From an uncultured Alphaproteobacteria bacterium (lineage in GTDB: Bacteria > Pseudomonadota > Alphaproteobacteria > Pelagibacterales > Pelagibacteraceae), in the NCBI GenBank assembly GCA_903869725.1, contig CAIQAD010000023.1, positions 1-44,720 of the forward strand: 44,720 nt of DNA, written 5' to 3'. Shown here piece after piece: positions 26,976 to 35,588 of this stretch (positions are counted from its first letter, which is position 1; every line of letters begins with the position of its first letter). A program made the translations under genes and the position numbers. The notes below the pieces were generated by a model, which ran no database searches, had not been told where the DNA came from, and saw only the letters and a program-made list of their open reading frames with translations.

Positions 26976-27005
26976 TTGGACTACAAACTGACAAGCATGT
27001 AGTAT
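26976..27005 (+). promoter_or_regulatory. candidate sigma-70 promoter of the ACS-type MFS gene
   Basis: TTGGAC (26976-26981) and TAGTAT (27000-27005) are separated by 18 bases and stand upstream of a clear ribosome binding site (AAAGGGG, 27023-27029) and the ATG at 27034. The match is moderate. Confidence 0.35.
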
Positions 27006-27033
27006 TTTTAAACACTAAAAAAAAAGGGGTTAA

Positions 27034-28269
27034 ATGAAATTTCTAAAACTTCGAGCAACAACAGTTGTTCTCACTCTACTGTGTTTAATGTACTTCATTA
27101 CTTACTTAGATAGAGTAAATGTAAGTTCAGCAGCAGCAGGTTTTAGTAAAGATTTTAACTTGTCTAAAACTGAAATTGGTTTTGTATTTTCAGCATTTGC
27201 TTACCCTTATCTTTTATTTCAAGTTATCGGCGGTTATGTTAGCGATAAATTTGGTTCTAAAAGAACATTATTTTACAGCGCATTAATTTGGGCGGTTGCA
27301 ACTATTTTAACCGGTTTTGCTACCGGATTGGTTTCTTTAGTAGTTGCAAGAGTACTTCTTGGTATTGGTGAAGGCGCAACTTTTCCTGCTGCAACTTCTG
27401 CAATGTCTGCATGGGTATCAAAAGCAGACAGAGGATTTGCTCAAGGTATAACACATGCATTTGCTAGAATTGGAAATGCTGCAGCTCCTGCTTTGATTGT
27501 TTTTATAATGGTTACATATAGCTGGAGATGGTCTTTTTATGTATGTGGAGCAATAAGTTTTCTTTGGGTTATTTTGTGGGGATTTGTTTTTACAGAAAAA
27601 CCACAGGATCATCCCTTAATTACTAAAGAAGAGTTAGCAAAACTACCTGATAGAGTTAAAGAAAATGTTAAAGTTCCATTTGGACCTTTGTTTAAAAGAA
27701 TGTTTCCAGTCACTATTGTCTACTTTTGTTACGGTTGGACACTATGGTTATTCTTAAGCTGGATCCCACAATATTTTTTACACAGTTATGAAATGGATAT
27801 TAAAAAATCTGCAATTTTTGCATCCGGCGTTTTCTTTGCTGGAGTTGTAGGAGATACTTTAGGTGGAATTATTAGTGATAAGATTTTAAAAAATACCAAT
27901 AACTTTGTAAAAGCAAGAAGTTATATGGTTGCAGTTTGTATGTTTTTTGCGTGCGTTTCAATGATTCCAATTTTATATGTTCACGATATCACTGTTTCTG
28001 CAATTTGCTTAAGTGCAGGTTTCTTTTTTGCAGAACTCACAATTGGACCAATGTGGGCAATTCCAATGGACATTGCGCCTAAATATTCTGGAACAGCAAG
28101 CGGTATGATGAATACAGGTTCTGCTTTTGCAGCAATTGTTTCTCCCGTTGTTTCAGGATTTATAATTGATAAGTTTGGAAACTGGGAGCTACCATTTATT
28201 GGCAGTATGATTCTTATGATAGCCGGCATGTTGCTTTCTTTTAGAATGCGACCCGATCAGAAATTTTAA
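27034..28269 (+). CDS. MFS transporter, anion:cation symporter (ACS) family
   Basis: Twelve-span major facilitator of 411 residues. TYLDRVNVSSAA in helix 1 and GYVSDKFGSKR between helices 2 and 3 are the ACS-type motifs seen in hexuronate, galactonate and phthalate carriers. ARVLLGIGEGATFPAATSAMSAWV covers helix 4-5, and the second half has the matching repeat. The likely substrate is an organic anion; none of the neighbouring genes narrows it down. Preceded by a good ribosome binding site; convergent with gltL, with a 5-base gap. Confidence 0.92.
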   Translation: MKFLKLRATTVVLTLLCLMYFITYLDRVNVSSAAAGFSKDFNLSKTEIGFVFSAFAYPYLLFQVIGGYVSDKFGSKRTLFYSALIWAVATILTGFATGLVSLVVARVLLGIGEGATFPAATSAMSAWVSKADRGFAQGITHAFARIGNAAAPALIVFIMVTYSWRWSFYVCGAISFLWVILWGFVFTEKPQDHPLITKEELAKLPDRVKENVKVPFGPLFKRMFPVTIVYFCYGWTLWLFLSWIPQYFLHSYEMDIKKSAIFASGVFFAGVVGDTLGGIISDKILKNTNNFVKARSYMVAVCMFFACVSMIPILYVHDITVSAICLSAGFFFAELTIGPMWAIPMDIAPKYSGTASGMMNTGSAFAAIVSPVVSGFIIDKFGNWELPFIGSMILMIAGMLLSFRMRPDQKF

Positions 28270-28274
28270 TTACA

Positions 28275-29012
28275 TTAATTATTTCTTAAAATTTTAGATA
28301 AGAATTCTTTTGCTCTAGCTGACAATAAATCAGGATTTCCAAAGAACTTATCTTTACTACAATCTTCAACTATTTTACCTTCATCCATAAAAATAACTCT
28401 TTTGCTTAAATTTTTAGCAAAACTCATTTCATGAGTAATAACGCACATTGTCATTCCTTCTTTAGCTAATTTTACTATTACATCCAAAACTTCACCTACC
28501 ATTTCTGGATCTAATGCTGAAGTTGGCTCATCAAATAGCATTATGATTGGGTCCATACTTAAAGCTCTTGCTATTGCTACCCGTTGTTGTTGACCGCCAG
28601 AAAGTTGACCTGGAAACTTATCTTTTTGAGATAATAAACCAACTCGTTCTAAATATTTTAAACCATACGTTATTGCTTGATCTTTAGATCTGCCTAGCAC
28701 TTTAATTTGGGCTAATGTTAAATTCTCTATGACGTTTAAATGGGGAAACAATTCAAAATTTTGGAATACCATTCCAACTCTTGCTCTTAACTGCGGTAAA
28801 TTAGTTTGAGGATCATTTAACTTAATACCATCAACAATAATTTCACCCTGCTGAATAGATTCTAATGCATTAATAGTTTTAACTAATGTAGATTTTCCAG
28901 AGCCAGAAGGTCCGCAAATAACAACCACATCACCCTTTTGAATTGAAAAAGTACAATTATTCAAAACTTGAAAATTGCCATACCATTTTGAAACATTTTT
29001 GAATTCAATCAT
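28275..29012 (-). CDS. gltL: glutamate/aspartate-type ABC importer ATP-binding protein
   Basis: ATPase of a polar amino-acid ABC importer (245 residues). Walker A GPSGSGKST at 34-42, Q-loop around MVFQNFELFPHL, ABC signature LSGGQQQR, Walker B IMLFDEPTSALDPE and the switch His in THEMSFA are all intact. It follows gltK with a 1-base gap as the last gene of gltI-J-K-L. The sub-family assignment comes mainly from the binding protein GltI. Confidence 0.94.
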   Translation of the reverse strand: MIEFKNVSKWYGNFQVLNNCTFSIQKGDVVVICGPSGSGKSTLVKTINALESIQQGEIIVDGIKLNDPQTNLPQLRARVGMVFQNFELFPHLNVIENLTLAQIKVLGRSKDQAITYGLKYLERVGLLSQKDKFPGQLSGGQQQRVAIARALSMDPIIMLFDEPTSALDPEMVGEVLDVIVKLAKEGMTMCVITHEMSFAKNLSKRVIFMDEGKIVEDCSKDKFFGNPDLLSARAKEFLSKILRNN

Positions 29013-29013
29013 T

Positions 29014-29679
29014 TTATTTAGCTATTTGAACTTTTCTTTGGGTCAATTTTACTCCGTAAGATAAACTAAAACAAATTATAAAGTAAACAACCGCTGCAAT
29101 TAAATAAGCTTCGACAGGTCTATTAAAATTCTTAGATACAATTTCAAAGCCTTTTAATAAATCATATGCTCCAATTGCATACACTAAAGAAGTATCCTGA
29201 AACAATACAATTGTTTGAGTTAGAATAACTGGAAGCATATTTCTAAATGCTTGTGGTAATATGATGTAACGCATGGACTGAAAATAAGTTAACCCAACAG
29301 CATATCCTGCTTGCATTTGCTCTTTCTTAACACTTTGAATGCCTGAGCGCATAATCTCAGAATAAAAGGCAGATTCAAAAACTATATAAGTAATATACGC
29401 AGAATTTTCTGAACCTATAGATTTTCCAATAACTAAAGGGATTAATATAAAAACCCATAAAATAACCATCACAAATGGAAGTGATCTTATTAATACTACA
29501 TATCCTAAAGCTGGATAATTTAATATTTTAAACTTAGAAAGTCGCATCATCGCAATCATTGTTCCTATAATTAATCCGCACACCAAAGTAACTAAAGTTA
29601 ATTTTATAGAAAATAATAACCCCTTAATAATAAAGTTTGAAATTATGTTAAGTGTAAAAAAACTAAAATCTAAATTCAT
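29014..29679 (-). CDS. gltK: glutamate/aspartate-type ABC importer permease 2
   Basis: Inner-membrane permease of the HisM/GlnP family (221 residues, five hydrophobic segments). The EAA coupling loop toward the ATPase is GLTYFQSMRYIILPQAFRNMLP near 125-146. Its N-terminal LLFSIKLTLVTLVCGLIIG is the family start. It overlaps gltJ by 4 bases, so both permeases are translated together and form the heterodimeric channel. Confidence 0.93.
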   Translation of the reverse strand: MNLDFSFFTLNIISNFIIKGLLFSIKLTLVTLVCGLIIGTMIAMMRLSKFKILNYPALGYVVLIRSLPFVMVILWVFILIPLVIGKSIGSENSAYITYIVFESAFYSEIMRSGIQSVKKEQMQAGYAVGLTYFQSMRYIILPQAFRNMLPVILTQTIVLFQDTSLVYAIGAYDLLKGFEIVSKNFNRPVEAYLIAAVVYFIICFSLSYGVKLTQRKVQIAK

Positions 29680-30386
29680 TGTTTTACAAAAGTTTGATTT
29701 GGAATCTTTATTTTATGTTCAATAAATTGAGAGATTAAATTAACCGCAAAAGCAGAAATAAAATAAAGTACAGATACAACTAAATAAATTTCAATTCCTC
29801 GAGCTGTTTCTTCTTGCGCTTGCATTGCAAACATTGTCAGTTCGGCAATACTTATTGCAAAAGCTACGGATGAATTCTTAATAATATTCATCGCTTCACT
29901 CGTTAACGTTGGAATAATAATTCTAATTGCTTGTGGCAGTAAAGCATACCAGTAAAGCTGAAGGGTATTTAATCCTAGTGCAAGTCCAGCATGTTTTTGA
30001 GCTATTGAAAGCGATTGAATTCCAGATTTAAAATTTTCTGAGACTCGTGAAGATGTAAATAAACCAATAGCCATGACAACTAATACAATGCGTGGGGCTT
30101 TATTAATGATTGGAATAAAATGTGGAATGACGTGATACCAAAGAAAAATCTGAACTAATAAAGGTATATTTCTAAAAATTTCAGTCCAAATATTTCCAAA
30201 TGTAACTAAATACTTATTATTTGTTGTTCTAAAAATACCTACGATAGCCCCTAAAATAAAAGCTACTAAAAAACCAAAGAAAGATATAGTTAATGTCCAC
30301 TCCCAAGCAGTGACTAACCAGGTTAGATAGGTTTCTTTGCCGCCAATACTTTTAAAAAAAAATGACCAGTTAAAGGTGTAGTGCAT
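29676..30386 (-). CDS. gltJ: glutamate/aspartate-type ABC importer permease 1
   Basis: Second permease (236 residues). The GltJ-like N-terminus has the YLTWLVTAWEWTLTIS segment, EIFRNIPLLVQIFLWY is the conserved amino-acid permease motif, and GLALGLNTLQLYWYALLPQAIR is the EAA loop. It is separated from gltI by 80 bases that hold a 9-bp stem-loop, so its message level may differ from that of the binding protein. Confidence 0.93.
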   Translation of the reverse strand: MHYTFNWSFFFKSIGGKETYLTWLVTAWEWTLTISFFGFLVAFILGAIVGIFRTTNNKYLVTFGNIWTEIFRNIPLLVQIFLWYHVIPHFIPIINKAPRIVLVVMAIGLFTSSRVSENFKSGIQSLSIAQKHAGLALGLNTLQLYWYALLPQAIRIIIPTLTSEAMNIIKNSSVAFAISIAELTMFAMQAQEETARGIEIYLVVSVLYFISAFAVNLISQFIEHKIKIPNQTFVKQ

Positions 30387-30401
30387 TTAATAAAATATTA
30401 C

Positions 30402-30427
30402 CGGTTGCGCTTTATTATGCGCAACCG
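30402..30427 (-). promoter_or_regulatory. intercistronic stem-loop between gltI and gltJ
   Basis: CGGTTGCGC (30402-30410) is a perfect 9-bp inverted repeat of GCGCAACCG (30419-30427) around an 8-base loop. The GC-rich arms stand out in AT-rich surroundings. On the transcribed strand no T run follows, so it is not a simple terminator. Stem-loops at this position in other ABC operons protect the binding-protein message and reduce expression of the permeases. Confidence 0.75.
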
Positions 30428-30466
30428 AAATATAAATATTATTTTTTTGTTTTACAAAACAACAAA

Positions 30467-31363
30467 TTAATTTGCTGGTTTGTCTGATAAAGCAGTTAAA
30501 TTTGCTTTAAGGTCTTTGCTCATTGGAGCTTTTAATGCAATTCCATTTGGTGGAATTGGACTCATAAACCACTTGGTATAAAGTTTTGTAAATGTTCCTG
30601 ATTTAATTATATCAGCAAGAACTCCGTTCACTAATTTTTGGAATTCTGGATCATTTTTTCTAATCATGATTCCATAAGGCTCTACTTGTATTGCCTCACC
30701 TACAACTTTAAAATCCTGTGGATTTTTTGCAGCAGCTTTTAGACCGTATAACAAAATATCATCCATTCCAAATGCATCTGCTTTTCCTTCAGCAACCATT
30801 AAGAACGCATCATTATGATCTTTAGCGCCAATTAAATTAATTCCAAGATTTTTCTCAGCAATTAAATTTCTAACGATTTCGTAGTTAGTAGTTCCAGTTG
30901 TTATAACTAAAGTTTTTCCTTTAAGATCAGGAAGACTTTTAACTGGACTTGAAGACTTTACTAAAAAACGAGTTCCAGTGTAAAAGTAGTTTGTTGCAAA
31001 TTGAACTTGTTCACCTCTAGTTTTGTTATTAGTTGTAGATCCGCACTCGATATCAACTGTACCATTTTGAAGTAAAGGAATTCGATTTTGCGAAGTAACT
31101 GCTTGAGTTTTAATATCAAGAGATTTTAAACCTAATTGCGTTTTAGCTTTATTTGCAATCATGTTACAAATTTCCCAACCAAAACCAGTTGGCTTACCCT
31201 TGTCATCTAAATAAGAAAATGGAACTGAAGACTCTCTATAAGCTAGAGTAATTGTTCCCGATGATTTAATTTTGTCTAAAGTTGAATCTGCTTGCGCTAC
31301 TCCAGCAAACAATCCTAATACGATAGCAAAATATAAGAAAGTTAGTCTTAAATTTTTAAGCAT
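30467..31363 (-). CDS. gltI: periplasmic glutamate/aspartate-binding protein
   Basis: Solute-binding protein of the GltI cluster (298 residues), delivering acidic amino acids to GltJK. A signal peptide covers about 1-25 (VAQA/D). The segments YRESSVPFSYLD, TSQNRIPLLQNGTVDIECGSTTNN, TTGTTNYEIV, FGMDDILLYGLKAA and KWFMSPIPPNG agree closely with E. coli GltI, including the arginine and TTG binding residues. An AAGGATC ribosome binding site precedes the ATG. First gene of the operon. Confidence 0.95.
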   Translation of the reverse strand: MLKNLRLTFLYFAIVLGLFAGVAQADSTLDKIKSSGTITLAYRESSVPFSYLDDKGKPTGFGWEICNMIANKAKTQLGLKSLDIKTQAVTSQNRIPLLQNGTVDIECGSTTNNKTRGEQVQFATNYFYTGTRFLVKSSSPVKSLPDLKGKTLVITTGTTNYEIVRNLIAEKNLGINLIGAKDHNDAFLMVAEGKADAFGMDDILLYGLKAAAKNPQDFKVVGEAIQVEPYGIMIRKNDPEFQKLVNGVLADIIKSGTFTKLYTKWFMSPIPPNGIALKAPMSKDLKANLTALSDKPAN

Positions 31364-31391
31364 ATATTTGATCCTTGTTAAGTTTTTTTTG

Positions 31392-31419
31392 ATAATATTA
31401 AAATTTAATCACTAAGCAA
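31392..31419 (-). promoter_or_regulatory. candidate sigma-70 promoter of gltI
   Basis: Read on the minus strand: -35 TTGCTT (31419-31414), 16-base spacer, -10 TATTAT (31397-31392), followed by a short A-rich leader and the ribosome binding site of gltI. A start point about 22 bases before the ATG is implied. Confidence 0.4.
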
Positions 31420-31491
31420 TATTTTAGTTTTTTTCGATGATTTTTTAACATATATGAGAGTATTAATGACTGATTTATTCAAGATTAGAGT

Positions 31492-32262
31492 ATGAAAAAC
31501 AATAACTTCAAATACGTTCAAAAAATTATACTACTGCTATTTTTTTCAACTAAATTTGCATTTGCAGCACCTGATCAAATTCAAGTTGTTGATGACAATA
31601 AAGAAGCTCCTGGTGAAATTAGTATCAATTGGCATAACAATTATAACTTATCTGGAAGATCAAAACCCTCTTATGCTGGCGAGCAAGCTCCAAATCATAT
31701 GTATCGACTAACGCCCGAAGTAAACTACGGACTGACTAATACTCTTGAATCAGGATTTTCTCTGCTTACTTCACGTAATGCTAATGGTGATTACGACGTT
31801 GATGGATTTAAAGCTAGATTAGAATATATAGCTCCGCACTCAGATCAAGGAATATATTATGGACTGAATTTTGAAACAGGTCTGCAATCCCTTTCTGTTG
31901 CCCCTTTCTCAAAAAATGCTGAACTTAAAATGATACTTGGTTGGAATGTAGATAATTGGCATATCGCAGTGAATTTAAATACTGATGGAAGTTTTAATTC
32001 GAGCAGTCCAGATCCAACTGAAGATTTTGATATTAAAGTTAACTACCAAATTACAAAAGAAACTCAAATTGGAATTGAAAGTTACAATCAATTAGGAACG
32101 TATAATAAGCCATTTCAAAACTTCAGTAGTAACAGTAAAGCAATTTATGCAGTTATTGATACTAATGTTGCAGGACATGATTTAAATTTTGGAATTGGTC
32201 ATGCATCAAATAATCCTGATGATCATTGGGTTGCTAAATTTATTTTAAATACTAAATTTTAA
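31492..32262 (+). CDS. outer-membrane beta-barrel protein, function unknown
   Basis: A 256-residue exported protein. Residues 1-25 form a signal peptide (AFA/AP). The rest is a succession of alternating hydrophobic strands with short polar turns, such as LESGFSLLTSR, KARLEYIAP, YYGLNFETGLQ and KMILGWNVDNWHIAVNLN, ending in NTKF with a C-terminal Phe as in outer-membrane barrels. No enzyme motif is seen. Its stop overlaps the convergent alcohol dehydrogenase by 4 bases. Family not recognised with certainty. Confidence 0.72.
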   Translation: MKNNNFKYVQKIILLLFFSTKFAFAAPDQIQVVDDNKEAPGEISINWHNNYNLSGRSKPSYAGEQAPNHMYRLTPEVNYGLTNTLESGFSLLTSRNANGDYDVDGFKARLEYIAPHSDQGIYYGLNFETGLQSLSVAPFSKNAELKMILGWNVDNWHIAVNLNTDGSFNSSSPDPTEDFDIKVNYQITKETQIGIESYNQLGTYNKPFQNFSSNSKAIYAVIDTNVAGHDLNFGIGHASNNPDDHWVAKFILNTKF

Positions 32263-33308
32263 GAAAACGACTTCATATCGATTACAAAACGATACTTAAC
32301 ATCGCTCTTAAGCATACGATCATAAGCAGTATTAATATAATCCATTTTAATTATTTCAATGTCTGAAACAATTTTATGTTTTGCGCAAAAATCTAACATC
32401 TCCTGCGTTTCTGTAGTTCCACCAATTAATGAGCCAGCAAGACTTCGACGTTTAAAAATTAAACTAAATACTTGAGTTGAAGGATGAGGGTCTGCTGGAG
32501 CTCCGACGAGTGCCATTGTTGAATCTTTTTTTAATAAGTTTAAAAATGCATCTAAATTATGAGGCATTGCAACTGTATTAACAATAAAATCAAGTTGACC
32601 TACATATTTTGCAAATTCTTTTTCATCAGATGAAATGCAAACTTCTTTTGCTCCAAATTTTAGACCATCTTGCATTTTATTTTTAGAAGTCGTGAATAAA
32701 ACAACGTGAGCTCCCATAGCACTTGCAATTTTAACTCCCATGTGACCAAGGCCACCTAAACCAACAATACCAACTTTTTTTCCAGGTCCAACTTGCCAAT
32801 GTTTAAGAGGTGAATATAGAGTAATTCCAGCACAAAGTAATGGAGCTACGCTTGCTAACTCTTTTTCTGAATGTTTAATTTTAAATACAAAAGACTCTTT
32901 AACAGTAATAGATTTTGAATAGCCTCCAAATGTGTTTTCACCACCAAATACAGGCCCATTATAAGTTCCCGTAAAACCGTTGTCGCAATATTGTTCTTCA
33001 CCATCATGACATGATCCACATTTACCACAGCTATCAACCATACAGCCAACGCCTGCAAAATCACCTACTTTAAATTTAGTAACCTTATTTCCAACCGCAA
33101 CAACTTTGCCTACGACTTCATGTCCTGGAACTGATGGGTACTGTGTATTTTTCCATTCATTTCTAGCTGTATGCAAATCTGAATGACATACGCCGCAATA
33201 TAAAATTTCAAGTTTAACATCGTCAGCTACAGGATCTTTTCTGTCAATTTCAATTAATGTTAATGGAGAAGTCGCTGTTTTTGCGCCATATGCTTTTACT
33301 TTTGTCAT
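32259..33308 (-). CDS. zinc-dependent NAD(P) alcohol dehydrogenase (YahK/CAD-like)
   Basis: Medium-chain dehydrogenase of 349 residues in the cinnamyl-alcohol/YahK group, which reduces aldehydes with NADPH. Catalytic zinc site: CGVCHSDLHTA, PGHEVVGKV (His-Glu) and a late Cys. Structural zinc: CGKCGSC plus a distal Cys after DGEEQY. The Rossmann loop VGLGGLGHMGVKIA binds the cofactor. Complete; the fragment SLIGGTTETQEMLDFCA is the group-specific C-terminal block. Possible role: aldehyde detoxification. Confidence 0.92.
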   Translation of the reverse strand: MTKVKAYGAKTATSPLTLIEIDRKDPVADDVKLEILYCGVCHSDLHTARNEWKNTQYPSVPGHEVVGKVVAVGNKVTKFKVGDFAGVGCMVDSCGKCGSCHDGEEQYCDNGFTGTYNGPVFGGENTFGGYSKSITVKESFVFKIKHSEKELASVAPLLCAGITLYSPLKHWQVGPGKKVGIVGLGGLGHMGVKIASAMGAHVVLFTTSKNKMQDGLKFGAKEVCISSDEKEFAKYVGQLDFIVNTVAMPHNLDAFLNLLKKDSTMALVGAPADPHPSTQVFSLIFKRRSLAGSLIGGTTETQEMLDFCAKHKIVSDIEIIKMDYINTAYDRMLKSDVKYRFVIDMKSFS

Positions 33309-33366
33309 ATAAATTTATTTTAGTAATATTAATTAAAAGTTTGTCTATAGTAAAATTTTATAAGTC

Positions 33367-34644
33367 TCAACCTGTTTTAACAATAGGAACAAATTTTAAA
33401 AAAGAGGTATCTATTTTAGATGAGTGACTTCGTTTCATTTTATAATTATTATTAATCCTTGCAGCTGCTACACTTACTGTTCCTCTACCAAATTTTACGT
33501 TTGTATCATCAATTACTTTCATTAAATAATCTAAGTTTTGATTAAGATGAGAAAACAAATTTTTTTCATAGTTATCTTTAACTTCCAATTCTCCAAATAA
33601 TACACCTGCTTTGCTGTAACTTAGACCTTTTACATAAATACTATCAACTGCTTTTGAACAAACGTTAACAAGCTCTAAAGTATTATTAGTTGCGATAGGC
33701 AAATCTATTTTCTTAACCAATGAAGTATAGCCATCTTTAAATTTATTTGTTTTAATAAATACATAAACAGATTTTACAATTAATCCTTCTGAGCGAATTC
33801 GTTCTGCTGCAGTTATACAATGATTAACAACTGCTTCCTTTAAATCATTAATTTCAATTATCTTTTCTCCAAAAGATCTTGAAACAATGCAATTTTTTCT
33901 TGCTGTGTAAGAAAAGTTCAAAGGAAAACAACAGATGTTATTTAATTCATGAATTGTTTTTAAAACAACTACGCTACTATTTTTTCTAACCCATGAATTA
34001 TCAACTGACTTTAACTGAAAAGCATTATGAAAATTATTATTTATAAAAAACTTTGATAACTGCTTGCCTATTCCCCAAATTTCTCTTACTGGAAATGTTT
34101 TTAAAACTTCATCTACATAACTTTGGTCTTTTGAAATAAATTCCTCAACACCTTTTTGACTTTTTTTAGCAACATGGTTTGCAACTTTTGCTAATGTTTT
34201 AGTACTTGCGGCTCCAATTGAAACCGGAATTCCAATCCATCTTAAAATTACTTCTCTTATATTTTTAATATAAGCCTCAATGTTATCTATTTGAATATTT
34301 GTTAAATCTAAAAAAGCTTCATCTATGGAGTAAAATTCAATATCTGGTGAAAAATTTTTTAAAACTTTCATCACTCTTCTGGATAAATCTCCATAAAGTT
34401 CATAATTTGATGAAAACACTTTAACTTTATATTTATCAATTAAATATTTAGCTTTAAATAAAGGCTCACCCATTTTAATACCTGCTTGCTTTGCTTCTGT
34501 TGAACGAGAGATAATACAGCCATCGTTATTGGATAAAACTACAACTGGAGCTCTTTTTAAATCTGGTCGAAATAAACGTTCGCAGGAAACGTAGAAAGAA
34601 TTACAATCAACTAAGGCAATAACCCTTCTTTTAGTTTGTTGCAT
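33367..34644 (-). CDS. umuC: DNA polymerase V catalytic subunit UmuC (Y-family)
   Basis: Error-prone translesion polymerase of 425 residues. The active-site carboxylates are D13 (LVDCNSFYVSCERLF) and D108-E109 (YSIDEAFLD). LYGDLSRRV and the SIGAASTKTLAKVANHVAKK block of the thumb/helix-hairpin region are present, and a little-finger domain follows. The C-terminal ~40 residues carry no obvious beta-clamp motif that I can identify. It overlaps umuD by 14 bases and shares its SOS-controlled promoter. Confidence 0.95.
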   Translation of the reverse strand: MQQTKRRVIALVDCNSFYVSCERLFRPDLKRAPVVVLSNNDGCIISRSTEAKQAGIKMGEPLFKAKYLIDKYKVKVFSSNYELYGDLSRRVMKVLKNFSPDIEFYSIDEAFLDLTNIQIDNIEAYIKNIREVILRWIGIPVSIGAASTKTLAKVANHVAKKSQKGVEEFISKDQSYVDEVLKTFPVREIWGIGKQLSKFFINNNFHNAFQLKSVDNSWVRKNSSVVVLKTIHELNNICCFPLNFSYTARKNCIVSRSFGEKIIEINDLKEAVVNHCITAAERIRSEGLIVKSVYVFIKTNKFKDGYTSLVKKIDLPIATNNTLELVNVCSKAVDSIYVKGLSYSKAGVLFGELEVKDNYEKNLFSHLNQNLDYLMKVIDDTNVKFGRGTVSVAAARINNNYKMKRSHSSKIDTSFLKFVPIVKTG

Positions 34645-35008
34645 GAATAATGTAAGTAACGATACCCCAAAGATTAATATCTGAGTTTTCGTTAATTAAA
34701 ATTTTTCCTTCTTTAGTATTGATGTAGAAACTATTTTTTTCTTTAATAATGTTTTTAACTACTAATTCATTATTAAAATTAATCACCGCTATACAATCAT
34801 TTGTTAAACTTAAACTTCGATCAACAACTAACATATCTCCGCTTGTTATTTTGTGTTCAATCATTGAGTTGCCTTCAACGCGTATAAGAAAAGTTGCTGG
34901 AGGATTTTTGATAAGCTCATTATTTAAATTAATTTCATCTTGCACAAAATCTGCTGCAGGAGATGGAAAGCCTGCCGAAACTTTTTGTAAAATAATTGGT
35001 GTTTTCAT
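34631..35008 (-). CDS. umuD: SOS mutagenesis protein UmuD (S24 self-cleaving)
   Basis: Accessory subunit of polymerase V (125 residues). The self-cleavage site is Ala12-Gly13 (VSAGFPSPA), the nucleophile Ser48 (EGNSM) and the general base Lys85 (LVVKNI). Spacings of 36 and 37 residues equal those of E. coli UmuD (24/25, 60, 97). The region before the cut is only 12 residues, half the E. coli length, and the cut is Ala-Gly, as in LexA, instead of Cys-Gly. First gene of the umuDC operon. Confidence 0.93.
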   Translation of the reverse strand: MKTPIILQKVSAGFPSPAADFVQDEINLNNELIKNPPATFLIRVEGNSMIEHKITSGDMLVVDRSLSLTNDCIAVINFNNELVVKNIIKEKNSFYINTKEGKILINENSDINLWGIVTYIIHATN

Positions 35009-35015
35009 AAAATAA

Positions 35016-35030
35016 GTTCTTGATTTGTTC
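35016..35030 (-). promoter_or_regulatory. LexA (SOS) box of umuDC
   Basis: Exact GTTC-N7-GTTC direct repeat (GTTC at 35016-35019 and 35027-35030; GAAC-N7-GAAC on the coding strand), which is the alphaproteobacterial LexA operator. It lies 7 bases upstream of the umuD start codon, overlapping the start region of transcription, so a bound repressor would block umuDC until DNA damage. Confidence 0.85.
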
Positions 35031-35087
35031 TTAAGATATAGTTAGAGATTCAATTGCTGTAAATAAAAATAAAAAATTTATATTTTT

Positions 35088-35471
35088 TTAGTGATGATGA
35101 TCGTGATCGTCTAAATCTTTTTTTATGTCGTCATGATCTCCAACAACAATATGATGTTTGCTCTTAACAACAAATTTTTCAAAAAAAGGAATTAACAATA
35201 GCGGAGTCAATCCTCCTAAAAATATTCCAAGTGTTGCTGGTCTAATATCTGGATCAATCAAAGATGCAACGAAATCAGCTACAACATGAGCCAAAATCGC
35301 TCCAAATATACCAGCGATATATCCGTTGGTTGCTATTTTTAATAATCGATTAATGCTCCAACCTGTGTAATACCCAACTACAATTAATCCTGCGTGAATA
35401 ACTCCAAAAATATAGCCTCGAAGTAAAACTTTATCGTGAAAAAAATTAATTTGATCTAGCAAATGTTCCAT
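35088..35471 (-). CDS. hypothetical membrane protein with His-rich C-terminal tail
   Basis: A 127-residue protein of unrecognised family. Three hydrophobic segments (about 17-37, 46-70 and 80-101) precede a basic loop and a C-terminal tail rich in Asp and His (DHDDIKKDLDDHDHHH), a likely metal-binding end. It is transcribed divergently from the copper chaperone gene, with a shared inverted repeat between them, so a copper or other metal role is plausible but inferred. Confidence 0.6.
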   Translation of the reverse strand: MEHLLDQINFFHDKVLLRGYIFGVIHAGLIVVGYYTGWSINRLLKIATNGYIAGIFGAILAHVVADFVASLIDPDIRPATLGIFLGGLTPLLLIPFFEKFVVKSKHHIVVGDHDDIKKDLDDHDHHH

Positions 35472-35488
35472 TATTAATAATTTTAATT

Positions 35489-35522
35489 AGTATTGATTAT
35501 ACAAACAATATGTGTCAATACT
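35489..35522. promoter_or_regulatory. candidate operator (inverted repeat) between divergent metal genes
   Basis: AGTATTGA (35489-35496) and TCAATACT (35515-35522) are perfect 8-bp inverted repeats around an 18-base spacer. Immediately to the right, a near-palindrome with two TTATAAG copies spans 35521-35537. The pair lies in the 117-base gap between the His-tailed membrane protein and the PCuAC gene. Such dyads often bind a dimeric repressor, but no specific family is identified. Confidence 0.4.
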
Positions 35523-35588
35523 TATAAGCTTTATAAGAATAATTTTATACTATTTCTTAATTATTTTATATTATAAAAGAATTTATGA

